Source of the DNA: F-183 sp964627455
GTDB lineage: Bacteria > Acidobacteriota > Terriglobia > Bryobacterales > Bryobacteraceae
Reading direction: 5' to 3'
Length of the DNA: 64,000 nt
Assembly (NCBI GenBank): GCA_964627455.1
Contig: CAZVKC010000034.1
Coordinates: 21,647-85,646, forward strand
Shown: piece after piece, positions 24,379-33,107 of the stretch
Numbering within the stretch: the first letter of the stretch is position 1
Layout: each line of letters opens with the position of its first letter
The notes under the pieces: model-generated
Database searches by the model: none
What the model saw: only the letters and a program-made list of their open reading frames with translations
What the model was told of the DNA's origin: nothing
Position numbers and translations under genes: made by a program

Positions 24379-27227
24379 ATGCCCAAGTGCACCATGTGCG
24401 GAACCGTCCTCGAGACGGAAGGCGCAGTCTGCAGCCTCTGCGGACCCGCGACCGTTGCGACCAACCCTGCGTCGTCCGTCGAAACCGTCGCCTCGGTTCC
24501 CGCTCCACCGCGCTCGTCCACCGTCGCATCCACACACTTCGTACCCGGCAGCATGCTGGGCGAACGCTACCGCATCGTCTCTCTGTTGGGACGCGGCGGC
24601 ATGGGGGAAGTCTACCGCGCCGAAGACCTCTCGCTCGGACAACAAGTCGCGCTGAAGTTCCTGCCGCCGTCGCTCACTCGTGACGAAGACGCCCTGCGCC
24701 GCCTGCGCGATGAAGTCCGCATCGCGCGCCAGGTGTCGCACGCCAACGTCTGCCGCGTATACGACATCGGCGAACTCGACGGCGCACTGTTCCTTTCGAT
24801 GGAATACGTCGACGGCGAGGACCTCGCATCGCTCCTGCGCCGCATCGGCCGCCTGCCCGCAACCAAAGGACTCGAGATCGCCCGCAAGCTCTGTGCGGGA
24901 CTCGCCGCCGCACACGACAAAGGCATCCTCCATCGCGACTTGAAGCCCGGCAACATCATGCTCGACAGCCGGGGCCATGTCCTGCTCACCGACTTCGGAC
25001 TCGCCGCATTGTCCAATACCAGCGACGTTGCAGACGTACGCAGCGGCACGCCGGCTTACATGGCGCCCGAGCAACTCGCCGGCAGGGAAGTCACCGTCCG
25101 CAGCGACATCTATGCGCTCGGACTCGTCTTGTATGAGATCTTCACCGGAGACCGGCCGCACGCCGGCGCGGCTTCCCTTCCCGAACTGATCCGCATGCGC
25201 GGCGAATCCGCGCCGGACGATCCTTCGTCCTACGTGCAGGAACTCGATCCCGCCATTGGCGCGGTGATCCAGCGTTGCCTCGAACCCGATCCTCGCTCGC
25301 GCCCGTCTTCGGCGCTCGCAGTCGCAGCGGCGCTTCCGGGAGGCGACCCGCTCGCCGCCGCGCTTGCCGCCGGTGAAACGCCCTCGCCCCAAATGATCGC
25401 CGCGGCTGGAGGCGAAGGCGTCAGCGCTTCCTCGATTCGCGTGCAGTCGCTCGTGCTCGCAGTTGTGCTCGCCGGCGTCGTCACGACGTCTGCCCTGGCG
25501 ATCCGCACCAGCGCGCTGGAACGCATGGCGCCGGAACTGCCGCCGCAAGTCCTCACACAAAAGGCTCGTGAAATCGCGGTATCGGTGAACTTCGCCAGCG
25601 CATCCCACCGGCCCGTTGAGTATGCCACGGGCTTCGACTGGTACTTCCCGTTTGTCGGCACAGCCGCCACGAATCGCAACCGGACATGGAACAGGATCCT
25701 GGCCGGAACCCCGTCATTGCTGCGTTTCTGGTACCGGCAAAGCGATGCCCCAATGACCGGCGGCGAGTACCACTCCGACCTGTTGACGCCCGGTGTCGTC
25801 ACGCGCACCGATCCGCCGCCCACACAATCCGGCATGATCGAAGTCGTGCTCGACGCAAAGGGTAATCTCATCAGCCTCGAAGCCGTTCCCCCGCAAGTCC
25901 TGAAAGACCCGCCTGCCGCAACACCCAATTGGGATCCTTTATTCAAAGCTGCAGGACTCGACCCGGCAACTCTGCAACCCGCGAGTCCACAGCANNNNNN
26001 NNNNNNNNNNNNNNNNNNNNNNNNNNNNNNNNNNNNNNNNNNNNNNNNNNNNNNNNNNNNNNNNNNNNNNNNNNNNNNNNNNNNNNNNNNNNNNTATTCA
26101 AAGCTGCAGGACTCGACCCGGCAACTCTGCAACCCGCGAGTCCACAGCAGACGTGGCTCGCGACCTCTGACACGCGCGCCGCGTGGACCGGCGTCTGGCC
26201 CGGAACCACGTATCCGCTGCGCGTTGAAGCAGCGGCGCTCGCCGGCCGGCCCGTCGCATTCGCACTCTTCGGCCCTTGGGATAAGCCATCGCGAATGCCT
26301 CCTGCCGGCGCCGATGCGAACGACTGGCAAGCCGCTGTCTACGGCATCCTCGCGATTCTCATCTGTGTCGTTTCGGCCATCTTCGCTCGTCAGAATCTGC
26401 AGTCCGGACGAGGCGACCGTCGCGGCGCCTTCCGCCTCGCGATGTTCTTCTTCCTCTCCCACTTCGTCTTGTGGGTCGCGACGTCGCACATCAGCGGCAA
26501 CAACGTTCTCGGTCTGTTTCTGCTCGCCCTCTGCACCGCGGTCTTCTATGCGTTCCTGATGTGGACCGTCTATCTCGCGCTCGAAGTTTACGTCCGCCGC
26601 CACTGGCCGTCCGCGCTTATTTCCTGGAGCCGTCTGCTCGCTGGGCAGTGGCGCGATCCCATCGTTGGACGCGACATTCTCGTCGGCGTCGCGCTGGGCT
26701 TCCTGTGGACCCTCGCGGGACGCTTCGCCGATATGACCGGAGCCACCTGGAACGATCCGGATCCGACCTGGACCGACACGCGTCTTCTACTCGGCGCAGG
26801 CGAAACACTCGGTGCATGGCTCTCTCGCGGACCTCTGCGTGTCCGCGATGGCCTCGCCTTCTTCTTCGTACTCTTCCTGTTGCGACTCGTCTTCCGCCGT
26901 CAGCCATGGATTGCAGGAGTGGTGTTCACGGTGTTGCTCACCGTGCCGATCATCCTCGGCAATGACAGTTTCTGGGTCGCGCTGCTCGTCGGCGGATCGG
27001 TATACGCACTCTCCGCGATCACGATGTTCCGCTTCGGGTTGCTGGCAATTGTTGGCGCGTCGTGCCTTGCGGGACTCCTCGGTCCGCCCGCGACCATGCA
27101 CACCGGCGCCTGGTACTTCGCCAGCATCAACCTGTTGCTTGCGTCCGCCGTCGTCGTGATCCTCTGGGCATACGTCACGGCCACCGGCGGACTCCGTTAC
27201 TGGTCCGCCCGGCTCACTCCAAACTAA
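24379..27227 (+). CDS. Zinc-ribbon Ser/Thr protein kinase with polytopic C-terminus
   Basis: As assembled the gene is split by a 100-N run, but removing the duplicated 155 bp restores one frame of 897 residues. The N-terminal zinc ribbon has C4, C7, C18 and C21. The kinase domain has GRGGMG (71-76), ALKFLPP, H185-RDLKPGN with D187, D205-FG and a GTPAYMAPEQ P+1 loop, so it should be active. A membrane helix lies at 355-375. A periplasmic-like region and about eight more hydrophobic segments follow, ending RYWSARLTPN. The C-terminal portion is not a known sensor domain to me. It is convergent with the GH51 gene, overlapping by 4 bp. Confidence 0.9.
25940..26149. other. Artificial gap: 100 N flanked by a 55-bp exact repeat
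   Basis: Bases 25940-25994 and 26095-26149 are identical (55 bp), on either side of exactly 100 N (25995-26094). Collapsing the two copies deletes 155 bp and joins the kinase reading frame (residues ...PASPQ then QTWLATS). This is how two contig ends overlapping by one k-mer look when a scaffolder fails to merge them. Confidence 0.92.
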
Positions 27228-28873
27228 GCCAGTTGGATCTCGAACTTCGTCACCGACGCCGCCGGGAACTTGTGCGTCAACAAGCCGCCCTTCACGGCTC
27301 CCGGCGAGACAGTCTTCGGCGCAATTCGCGACGGACTCGCAAACGTGTTGTGCGCTTGAATATCGCCGCCCGCTTCGAGCACCACGCCGTTCGCCGACGC
27401 AATCGAAACGCCCGCGCCGCGCAGTTGGATCTCGACCTCACGCGCTGATTTCGGATCCGGATTCGTCACCGTCAACACGACCGACTTGCCGTTCGAAGAG
27501 GCCGACGCCGATAGCCCGCGCAGCTTTGCCGCACGCCCATGGCGGTCGAACGTCAGATCGCCCGCCGACACCAGCGTACGCAGCGACTGCCGCCCCTGAT
27601 GCGCCGCGTACATGTCGAACACGTGATAAGTCGGCGTCACGCAGAACTTGTCTTCATGCGCGAAGAACAGCGCCTGCAGGCAATTCACCAACTGCGCGAT
27701 GTTCGCCATCGCAACCTTGTCCGCATGCCGGTGGAACGTGTCGAGCGTCATGCCCGCCAGCACCGCATCGCGGATCGTCGACTGCTGCCCGAGCAGGTGC
27801 GTATTCGCGACCTCGCTGCCCGGTTTGAACCACGCGCCCCATTCATCCACGACGAGCTTCACGCGATGCTGCCGGTCGAACTCGCCCATGATCGCCCAGT
27901 TCGCCGTAATGAGGCCTTCCATCTTATCGGCGTCGCTCAACAGCTCATACCACTCGACCTCGGGATAGTTAACCGCGCTTCCCTTCCCTTGCACCCAATC
28001 GGTCGTGCGGCCGCCGCTGACGTTCCACGAATAGTGATGCAGCGCCCAGCCCCACATGCGGCCAAAGCCGCCCTTCTCCGCAAGCTTGCCGAAGAAGCGC
28101 CGCGTCCATCCCTGGTCGCCGCTGTTTGGACCCGAACCGACAAACGCGAGGTCCACGTCAAAGCGCGGCACCCATTCCGCAAAGCGCCGGTACTCGACGA
28201 CATACTCTTCGGGATTGAAGTTCCCGCCGCAACCCCAGCTTTCATTGCCGACGCCCCAATAGCGAACATTGAAGGGATCCTTCGCGCCATGCGTCTCGCG
28301 CAGTTCCGCCAGCGTCGTAGACCCGGCAGGCGCGTTGCAGTAATCGACCCACTCGTAGAAATCGCGCGCCGTCAGGCTACGCAGGTTCGCCGCCAGATAC
28401 GGTTGCCCGCCGACGAGCTTGCAGAAGCGCAGAAACTCGAGGGTCCCGAAATGGTTGGGATCATACCGGCCCGGACCATCCTTCGGCGCATTCGCAGGCC
28501 ACTCGCCCGCCCCCGCCCAGAAGTTCACGCGCCGCGGCCGGAAGTTCCGCGGACCAATGCCGTCGCGCCAGTTGTAGCTGTCGGCGAAACATCCGCCCGG
28601 CCAGCGGATCACGCCCGGCTTCACTTTCTTCAACGCTTCAATCAGAGCGGTGCGAAGCCCGCCCGTGTTCGGGACCTTCGATCCTTCGCCAACCCAAATA
28701 CCGTCGTATACGACGCCGCCCAGGTGCTCGACAAAGTGTCCATAGATCTCGGGCGCAATCCGTCCGACAGGTTCGTTGACCAACACTTCGACCCTGGCGT
28801 CCCCGCCACTCTGCCCGAACGTCAGCCCGGCTGCTGCCGCTATCCCAAACAAATCACGACGTCGCATTTGCAT
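27224..28873 (-). CDS. Tat-exported GH51-type alpha-L-arabinofuranosidase
   Basis: A 549-residue glycoside hydrolase with a twin-arginine-like N-terminus (MQMRRRDLFGIAAAAGLTFG). GH51 motifs are IYGHFVEHLGG, VIRWPGGCFADSYNWRDG, and YWGVGNESWGCGG with acid/base Glu211. The nucleophile is Glu344 in VVDEWGAWF. A beta-sandwich C-terminus follows. It releases terminal arabinofuranosyl residues from plant arabinan or arabinoxylan. Export is unusual for the many intracellular GH51 enzymes but typical of soil polysaccharide degraders. CATAAT lies exactly 6 nt before the ATG. The 3' end overlaps the kinase gene. Confidence 0.93.
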   Translation of the reverse strand: MQMRRRDLFGIAAAAGLTFGQSGGDARVEVLVNEPVGRIAPEIYGHFVEHLGGVVYDGIWVGEGSKVPNTGGLRTALIEALKKVKPGVIRWPGGCFADSYNWRDGIGPRNFRPRRVNFWAGAGEWPANAPKDGPGRYDPNHFGTLEFLRFCKLVGGQPYLAANLRSLTARDFYEWVDYCNAPAGSTTLAELRETHGAKDPFNVRYWGVGNESWGCGGNFNPEEYVVEYRRFAEWVPRFDVDLAFVGSGPNSGDQGWTRRFFGKLAEKGGFGRMWGWALHHYSWNVSGGRTTDWVQGKGSAVNYPEVEWYELLSDADKMEGLITANWAIMGEFDRQHRVKLVVDEWGAWFKPGSEVANTHLLGQQSTIRDAVLAGMTLDTFHRHADKVAMANIAQLVNCLQALFFAHEDKFCVTPTYHVFDMYAAHQGRQSLRTLVSAGDLTFDRHGRAAKLRGLSASASSNGKSVVLTVTNPDPKSAREVEIQLRGAGVSIASANGVVLEAGGDIQAHNTFASPSRIAPKTVSPGAVKGGLLTHKFPAASVTKFEIQLA

Positions 28874-28887
28874 AGCGACATTATGTC
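28874..28887 (-). promoter_or_regulatory. Candidate leaderless promoter with palindrome
   Basis: On the minus strand CATAAT (28885-28880) lies six bases before the GH51 ATG (28873), within the 11-bp palindrome GACATaATGTC. No Shine-Dalgarno is present. Transcription would start at or next to the start codon. Confidence 0.45.
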
Positions 28888-28959
28888 AGAGGTTCCTGAT
28901 CCGGAATCCACCCCGGATTACGCGTAGATACACAGGAGCGCATTCTCACTTTCGAAGCC

Positions 28960-29694
28960 ATGCCAAAGGTGTTGAACCCGGCCGTTCTGGCCAAAACCTA
29001 CGAACTCACGCGGAAGAAAATCGAGCAGCGTGAGATCCCGACGACGGTTGTGCAGGCAGGCCAGTTTCTGTACCGTTCGATCAATCCGTCGAGCCCGTAC
29101 ACGCATCTGCCCAAACCGGTTCCGCCGCACAAACACATTTCGAAACTGAAAGCGAATCCGCTGCTCGGACCCGCCGACGAATCCGTCGAGCTCGGCAACC
29201 GCTTTAGCGGCCCATCGCACAACACCCACATCCGTGGCGCCGGTGGACTCTACTGCGTCCAGCAGCAGCAGGCGCTCATGAACGAGTCGATGCACTATTC
29301 GAAGAAGAACGGCGCCTGGGCGCTCGCGGGCCGCTGCGTATTGAAGATCCGCGTACTCGGCGCGATCCTCGTCGCGGACCTTTCGCCCCACAATCCCGCC
29401 GGCGAACGTTTCCTAAAGGAACTCGCCAAGCACGGCATGTGGGACAAGATGACGGATCCGCATGATTGCTCCGTCGCACGCGGCATCGGCCTCGCCGTCG
29501 CGCACAGCGGATTCCTCCGCGGACTCTCGGTCCAAACCGTCCGAGAATCCGAACGGTCGGACGAAGAGCGCGGCGACAACCTGGTCCTATACGGCGCGCC
29601 CGGCAAAGCAATCCCCGGCACAAGCGTCGAAGAAGCCTGGTACTTCGCAAACAGGAAGAACGACTTCGAAATCTATGAAGTCGCATTTCCATAA
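28960..29694 (+). CDS. RES-domain protein (orphan toxin-like NAD+-targeting family)
   Basis: A 244-residue protein. The order of motifs fits the RES fold: an Arg near the N-terminus (QFLYRSI), GNRFSGPSHNTHIRGAGG then LYCVQQQQALMNESMHY (RES-like ...GGLYxAxxxxxALxEs), and GLSVQTVRESERSDEERGDN followed by LVLYGA near the C-terminus (RES-like Sxxx...NLVLF). RES toxins deplete NAD+ or ADP-ribosylate targets and are normally paired with an Xre antitoxin. No such partner flanks this gene: upstream is the divergent arabinofuranosidase, downstream a secreted TIMP-like protein. CACTTT is 7 nt before ATG. A non-toxin use of the fold is possible. Confidence 0.65.
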   Translation: MPKVLNPAVLAKTYELTRKKIEQREIPTTVVQAGQFLYRSINPSSPYTHLPKPVPPHKHISKLKANPLLGPADESVELGNRFSGPSHNTHIRGAGGLYCVQQQQALMNESMHYSKKNGAWALAGRCVLKIRVLGAILVADLSPHNPAGERFLKELAKHGMWDKMTDPHDCSVARGIGLAVAHSGFLRGLSVQTVRESERSDEERGDNLVLYGAPGKAIPGTSVEEAWYFANRKNDFEIYEVAFP

Positions 29695-29715
29695 GCAATC
29701 TGTTAATTCAGAACT

Positions 29716-30444
29716 ATGCCCAGATGGATTGGTTGCGGGATCTTGTTGATGCTTTGCGCCCGGCACCATGCGGACGGCTGCTCATGCGGCGGACTCCAAT
29801 CGCCCTGCCAGTCGTATGGCACGGCATCCGCAGTCTTCCTGGGCAAAGCTGTTAAGAGCGAACGTCAGGTAATAGGTACAAGGGAATCTGCATATTTTCA
29901 GATGAACTTTACCTTCGAGGTATTGGAGTCGTTTCGAGGAATCGCCACTCGGAGGGTCAAGATCCATACCGGGATGGGCGGCGGCGATTGCGGCATTCCC
30001 TTCAAGATCGGAGGCACGTATCTGATCTACGCCGATTCCGCCGGGGTATCGCCGCAGTCCTTCGAGACGGGCATTTGCTCTGGAACGAGGCCAGTCGAAG
30101 AAGCCTCGGCGGATCTGGCGTATCTGAGATCCCTTACTGGAAAAGGACCAAACGGGAGCATCTCGGGATACGTCAGCACCGAACGCCCGAACCGGTGGGA
30201 AGAATATGCAGGAAGGGGTGGTCTGGCCGGTGTCACCGTGCGGATCGAGTCCGATCACATCCAGCGAGAGGCGCAAACCAATGAAACCGGAACCTTCAAG
30301 TTTGACGATGTTCCTCCAGGCGAATATCGGATCTCAGCAGCCATGCCGCGAAAACTTGGGGGCGGTGCGCCTCGGAACGTCTCGCTTTCCCCAAAGGCAT
30401 GTCTGATGGAACCTTTCATCGCCAAAGATCCGGGCGCCAACTGA
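29716..30444 (+). CDS. Secreted TIMP/NTR-like protein with carboxypeptidase-regulatory-like domain
   Basis: This 242-residue protein has a signal peptide (MPRWIGCGILLMLCARHHA). The mature N-terminus has CSCG, then VFLGKAVKSE, FTFEVLESFRG and GDCGIPFKIGGTYLIYA, the pattern of netrin/TIMP-like (NTR) OB-fold domains, where the CxC sits at the metalloprotease-facing edge in TIMPs. Residues about 155-230 are a small beta domain with GLAGVTVRIES and GTFKFDDVPPGEYRI, typical of the carboxypeptidase regulatory-like fold. It may be an exported binding or inhibitor protein; inhibition of a protease has not been shown for bacterial members in general. It starts 21 bp after the RES gene. Confidence 0.75.
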   Translation: MPRWIGCGILLMLCARHHADGCSCGGLQSPCQSYGTASAVFLGKAVKSERQVIGTRESAYFQMNFTFEVLESFRGIATRRVKIHTGMGGGDCGIPFKIGGTYLIYADSAGVSPQSFETGICSGTRPVEEASADLAYLRSLTGKGPNGSISGYVSTERPNRWEEYAGRGGLAGVTVRIESDHIQREAQTNETGTFKFDDVPPGEYRISAAMPRKLGGGAPRNVSLSPKACLMEPFIAKDPGAN

Positions 30445-30467
30445 CCAGAAGCTAAGACTGTCGATGA

Positions 30468-30492
30468 GAGGGGCGGGATTCACCCGCCCCTC
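30468..30492. terminator. Hairpin between converging genes
   Basis: A 10-bp perfect GC-rich stem (GAGGGGCGGG at 30468-30477, CCCGCCCCTC at 30483-30492) with a 5-nt loop lies between the TIMP-like and epimerase stop codons. There is no T tract on either side, so termination would depend on the hairpin or Rho. Confidence 0.55.
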
Positions 30493-30505
30493 GGCAAAGG
30501 CCAAC

Positions 30506-31468
30506 CTACAGCGACGTGAGCCGTCCCTCGCGGACCAGCCGGTCGAAGATATCCAGCGTCTTGCGGATCCCGTCTTCGAGCGGCGTGGACGGCTTCGAAC
30601 CCAGGTAATTCCGCAGCGCCGTATCATCCATCCGCTTGGCCACCGTCACCGTCGCGCCGCCAGCTGTAATCAGAGCGCTCGCGCCAGGACGCACCTTCTC
30701 CACCGCTGCACCGAAATCCTCCATGCGGATCAAGTCACCCTCGATATTGAACGCATGCGCGCCCGCCTTGTCCGAAAACAGGCAGCCCAAAAAGATCGCA
30801 GCCGTATCCTCGACATACTGCATGTCCATCTGGTTGCTCAGCCGGATGTGATACGGCTTGCCCAGCGCCACGCTCTTCAGCGCCAGCGACGGATCCGCCG
30901 TCAAGCCGATGTCGCGACCGAATCCATACACCGCCCACGGACGCAAGCCGACGCTCGAAATCCCGTTCGCCGTATAGAACACCCGCGCGTTGCCCTCATT
31001 GGCCTGTTTGAACACGCCATAATGCGTCGCCGGAATCAGCGGATCCGCTTCGGTCAACGGCCGGTCCTCATACGCCTCCTCGGGACCCCACACCGCCGAA
31101 GAACTCGCGTACACGATCCGCACGTTACGGCCCGAATCCCGCGCGCCCTCGAATACGTTCAACGTGCCGATCACGTCGATCATGCCGCCCGATACAGGAT
31201 TCGCCTGGCAGTACGGCATCAGCACCGCGGCCAGATGGACGATGTGCGTCACCTGCTCGTCGGCGATCAACTTCTTCACCGCCGCCGTATCCTCGATGGC
31301 CCCCTGCACCAGCTTCACTTTGGCGACCTCGCTGTCCGGCAACAGCATCCGCAGCCGCCACGGATCCGGCGCCGCGTCGTACACCACGACCTCGTGCCCC
31401 TGTTCCAGCAACTGCTTCATCACCCACGTGCCGATGCAGCCCGTGGCTCCGGTAACCAGTACTCTCAT
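30506..31468 (-). CDS. NAD(P)-dependent epimerase/dehydratase (extended SDR)
   Basis: A 320-residue extended short-chain dehydrogenase/reductase. The Rossmann motif is VLVTGATGCIGTWV at the N-terminus, followed by HLAAVL. YASSSAVWG precedes the catalytic YGVFK (YxxxK), and LRPWAVYGFGRD follows. The substrate is probably a nucleotide sugar or related compound, but the binding region is not diagnostic. GAAGGT precedes the start. It lies 10 bp after the stop of the zinc-ribbon membrane protein gene on the same strand, so the two may be co-transcribed; no functional link is evident. Confidence 0.88.
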   Translation of the reverse strand: MRVLVTGATGCIGTWVMKQLLEQGHEVVVYDAAPDPWRLRMLLPDSEVAKVKLVQGAIEDTAAVKKLIADEQVTHIVHLAAVLMPYCQANPVSGGMIDVIGTLNVFEGARDSGRNVRIVYASSSAVWGPEEAYEDRPLTEADPLIPATHYGVFKQANEGNARVFYTANGISSVGLRPWAVYGFGRDIGLTADPSLALKSVALGKPYHIRLSNQMDMQYVEDTAAIFLGCLFSDKAGAHAFNIEGDLIRMEDFGAAVEKVRPGASALITAGGATVTVAKRMDDTALRNYLGSKPSTPLEDGIRKTLDIFDRLVREGRLTSL

Positions 31469-31478
31469 TGTTCAACCT

Positions 31479-32585
31479 TCACTTGTTGTTTGCGATCTGA
31501 ATCAGAATGATGATCGCCAGAATAATGCAGACGACCAGCAGGAAAATCTTGCCTGCGCTGTACGGGCGCTCGCCCTGCACCTCGCCGGTCCGCGCGTTCA
31601 CCAGCACTTGAAACACGCGCCCTTGAAAACGATATGCGCCGATCCACACCGGCAGCAGAATATGTTTGAACGTCACGCCGTAGTAATCGGTGTCGCAGGT
31701 GCTGATCGATTGCTCGTCGCCGCCGATGTCGCGCCGGATGGCGTTCGCGATCGAACCCTCCATCATGCGCTTCGCTTCTTCGAATCCCTCGTTCAACTCC
31801 ACCTGGTAGCGCTGGGCCTTGAACCCCGATAAGAACGCGGGCTCATACGGGACCAGCGCCGGCAAATCCCACGGTTCGCACGCCGCGATCTTGTCGCGCT
31901 GCACGGACTTCGTCGCGCACACCAGCAAATCGTCGAAATCCACGCGAACCCGCCCCGCCGCCGGCCACCACCGCGTCCTGCGGACCTCGCGCGAACGCTG
32001 CACCGTGCGCCCGTTCGCGTCGGTCTCCGTGAAGTATTCGGTCTCGTAGTAATAATCGCCGCGCTGGCCCGTGTACTGGCTCTCCGTTTGCGCGTCGTAC
32101 GTCCAGAACGGAAGGTAAACTCCATTTACCGCATCCTGCTGCGCGAGCTTCTGCAGCCCCGAAGGCGCGAACCACAAGCCGCCCAGCCAGCCGCGGATCG
32201 CCGTATTCGCCTTATCGCGAGGAAGCGCAAACGGCAACACCGCCGCGGGCGCAATGTGCGGATCCGCGGACTTCGGCTGCGCTACGATCGCCGCCGCGCA
32301 AAACGGACAATTTCCGGCCACTTCAGGAGGCTGGAACTCCACCACCGATCCGCATCCCGAACAGTTCACCTGCACCGCGGTCTCGCTGATCTTCTCCATC
32401 GCGCCCGGATCGAACGCGCCGTCGAACGGGACCTCTTGCACCTGCCCGCTGACCTCGACCGCCTTCGTCCCGCCACACGAAGGACACTTCAACGCGCCCG
32501 TGGCCGGATCGAACAACATATCGGTTCCACAGCCCGCGCAGGGGAACCGCTGAAAGGCAGGAGGGGAAGGAGGAGGGGTCGCCAT
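31479..32585 (-). CDS. Double zinc-ribbon protein with C-terminal membrane anchor
   Basis: A 368-residue protein. Two zinc ribbons lie at the N-terminus: FPCAGCG...LKCPSCGG (residues 14-39) and VNCSGCG...GNCPFCAA (about 73-98). A central region with conserved aromatic stretches follows (VYLPFWTYDAQTESQYTGQR, then GVTFKHILLPVWIGAYRF). One membrane helix at the very C-terminus (KIFLLVVCIILAIIILIQI) anchors it tail-first, with the ribbons in the cytoplasm. This family is often annotated by analogy as TFIIB-type zinc ribbon or primosomal protein; the true role is unknown. Its start codon is only 14 bp from the divergent DinB-like start. Confidence 0.8.
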   Translation of the reverse strand: MATPPPSPPAFQRFPCAGCGTDMLFDPATGALKCPSCGGTKAVEVSGQVQEVPFDGAFDPGAMEKISETAVQVNCSGCGSVVEFQPPEVAGNCPFCAAAIVAQPKSADPHIAPAAVLPFALPRDKANTAIRGWLGGLWFAPSGLQKLAQQDAVNGVYLPFWTYDAQTESQYTGQRGDYYYETEYFTETDANGRTVQRSREVRRTRWWPAAGRVRVDFDDLLVCATKSVQRDKIAACEPWDLPALVPYEPAFLSGFKAQRYQVELNEGFEEAKRMMEGSIANAIRRDIGGDEQSISTCDTDYYGVTFKHILLPVWIGAYRFQGRVFQVLVNARTGEVQGERPYSAGKIFLLVVCIILAIIILIQIANNK

Positions 32586-32599
32586 CGTACTATCACATT
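32586..32599. promoter_or_regulatory. 14-bp divergent intergenic region with back-to-back -10-like hexamers
   Basis: The two start codons (32585 minus, 32600 plus) are separated by CGTACTATCACATT. TACTAT (32588-32593) is 6 nt before the plus ATG. TAATGT on the minus strand (32600-32595) is 9 nt before the minus ATG. There is no room for a 5' UTR or Shine-Dalgarno for either gene unless promoters lie in the opposite coding region. Confidence 0.5.
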
Positions 32600-33100
32600 A
32601 TGACCGAACCCTGGCTGCGTGGACCTCTCGACAACCTGCATCCCGTCGCCTCTCACCTGCTCTACACCTTCCAGCAAACGCGCGAGGAACTCGCCAGGTT
32701 TACCGCAGGCGTCACGAACGAACAACTCTGGCGCGAACCCGCCCCCGGCCTCGCCTCCCTCGGCTTCCACCTGCGCCACATCGCAGGCAGCATCGACCGT
32801 CTCGCCACCTACCTCGACGGAGGCTTGCTCAACGACGCGCAAATGCAGTTCCTGCGCGCCGAAACCACACCCGGCGCCACGCTCGCCGAACTCCTGGCCG
32901 ATCTCGAAACCGTCTTCGCGAAAGTCGAACAGCAGGTCCGCGCCATTCCCGCCGACCGCCACCTCGATATCCGCGGCGTCGGACGCAAAGCGCTTCCCAC
33001 CACCGTCGCGGGCCTCATCATCCATCTCTCGGAACATACGCAGCGCCATCTCGGACAAGCGATTCTCACCGCGAAACTGCTGCGCGGAACAACGTTATAA
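32600..33100 (+). CDS. DinB/YfiT-fold protein
   Basis: This 166-residue four-helix protein fits the DinB_2 family, with a likely metal triad of one His after the first helix pair (LGFHLRHIAGSIDRLATYL) and two in the last helix (HLSEHTQRHLGQ). DinB-fold proteins include metal-dependent thiol transferases and many damage-induced proteins without a known reaction. TACTAT lies six bases before the ATG. The downstream toxin-like gene begins 7 bp after the stop, and its apparent -10 box overlaps this stop codon. Confidence 0.85.
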   Translation: MTEPWLRGPLDNLHPVASHLLYTFQQTREELARFTAGVTNEQLWREPAPGLASLGFHLRHIAGSIDRLATYLDGGLLNDAQMQFLRAETTPGATLAELLADLETVFAKVEQQVRAIPADRHLDIRGVGRKALPTTVAGLIIHLSEHTQRHLGQAILTAKLLRGTTL

Positions 33101-33101
33101 T
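33096..33101 (+). promoter_or_regulatory. TATAAT six bases before the toxin 44 start codon
   Basis: TATAAT (33096-33101) is a perfect -10 hexamer whose distance to ATG (33108) would place the transcription start at the A of the start codon. It overlaps the DinB stop codon. No clear -35 is seen and no Shine-Dalgarno is possible in the 6-bp spacer. Confidence 0.5.
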
Positions 33102-33107
33102 CGGCCA

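Noticed and set aside
24295..25608. N-terminal extension of acnA (frame open to 1323 residues)
   Set aside because: The extension is antisense to the kinase gene. Normal AcnA length starts at 24294.
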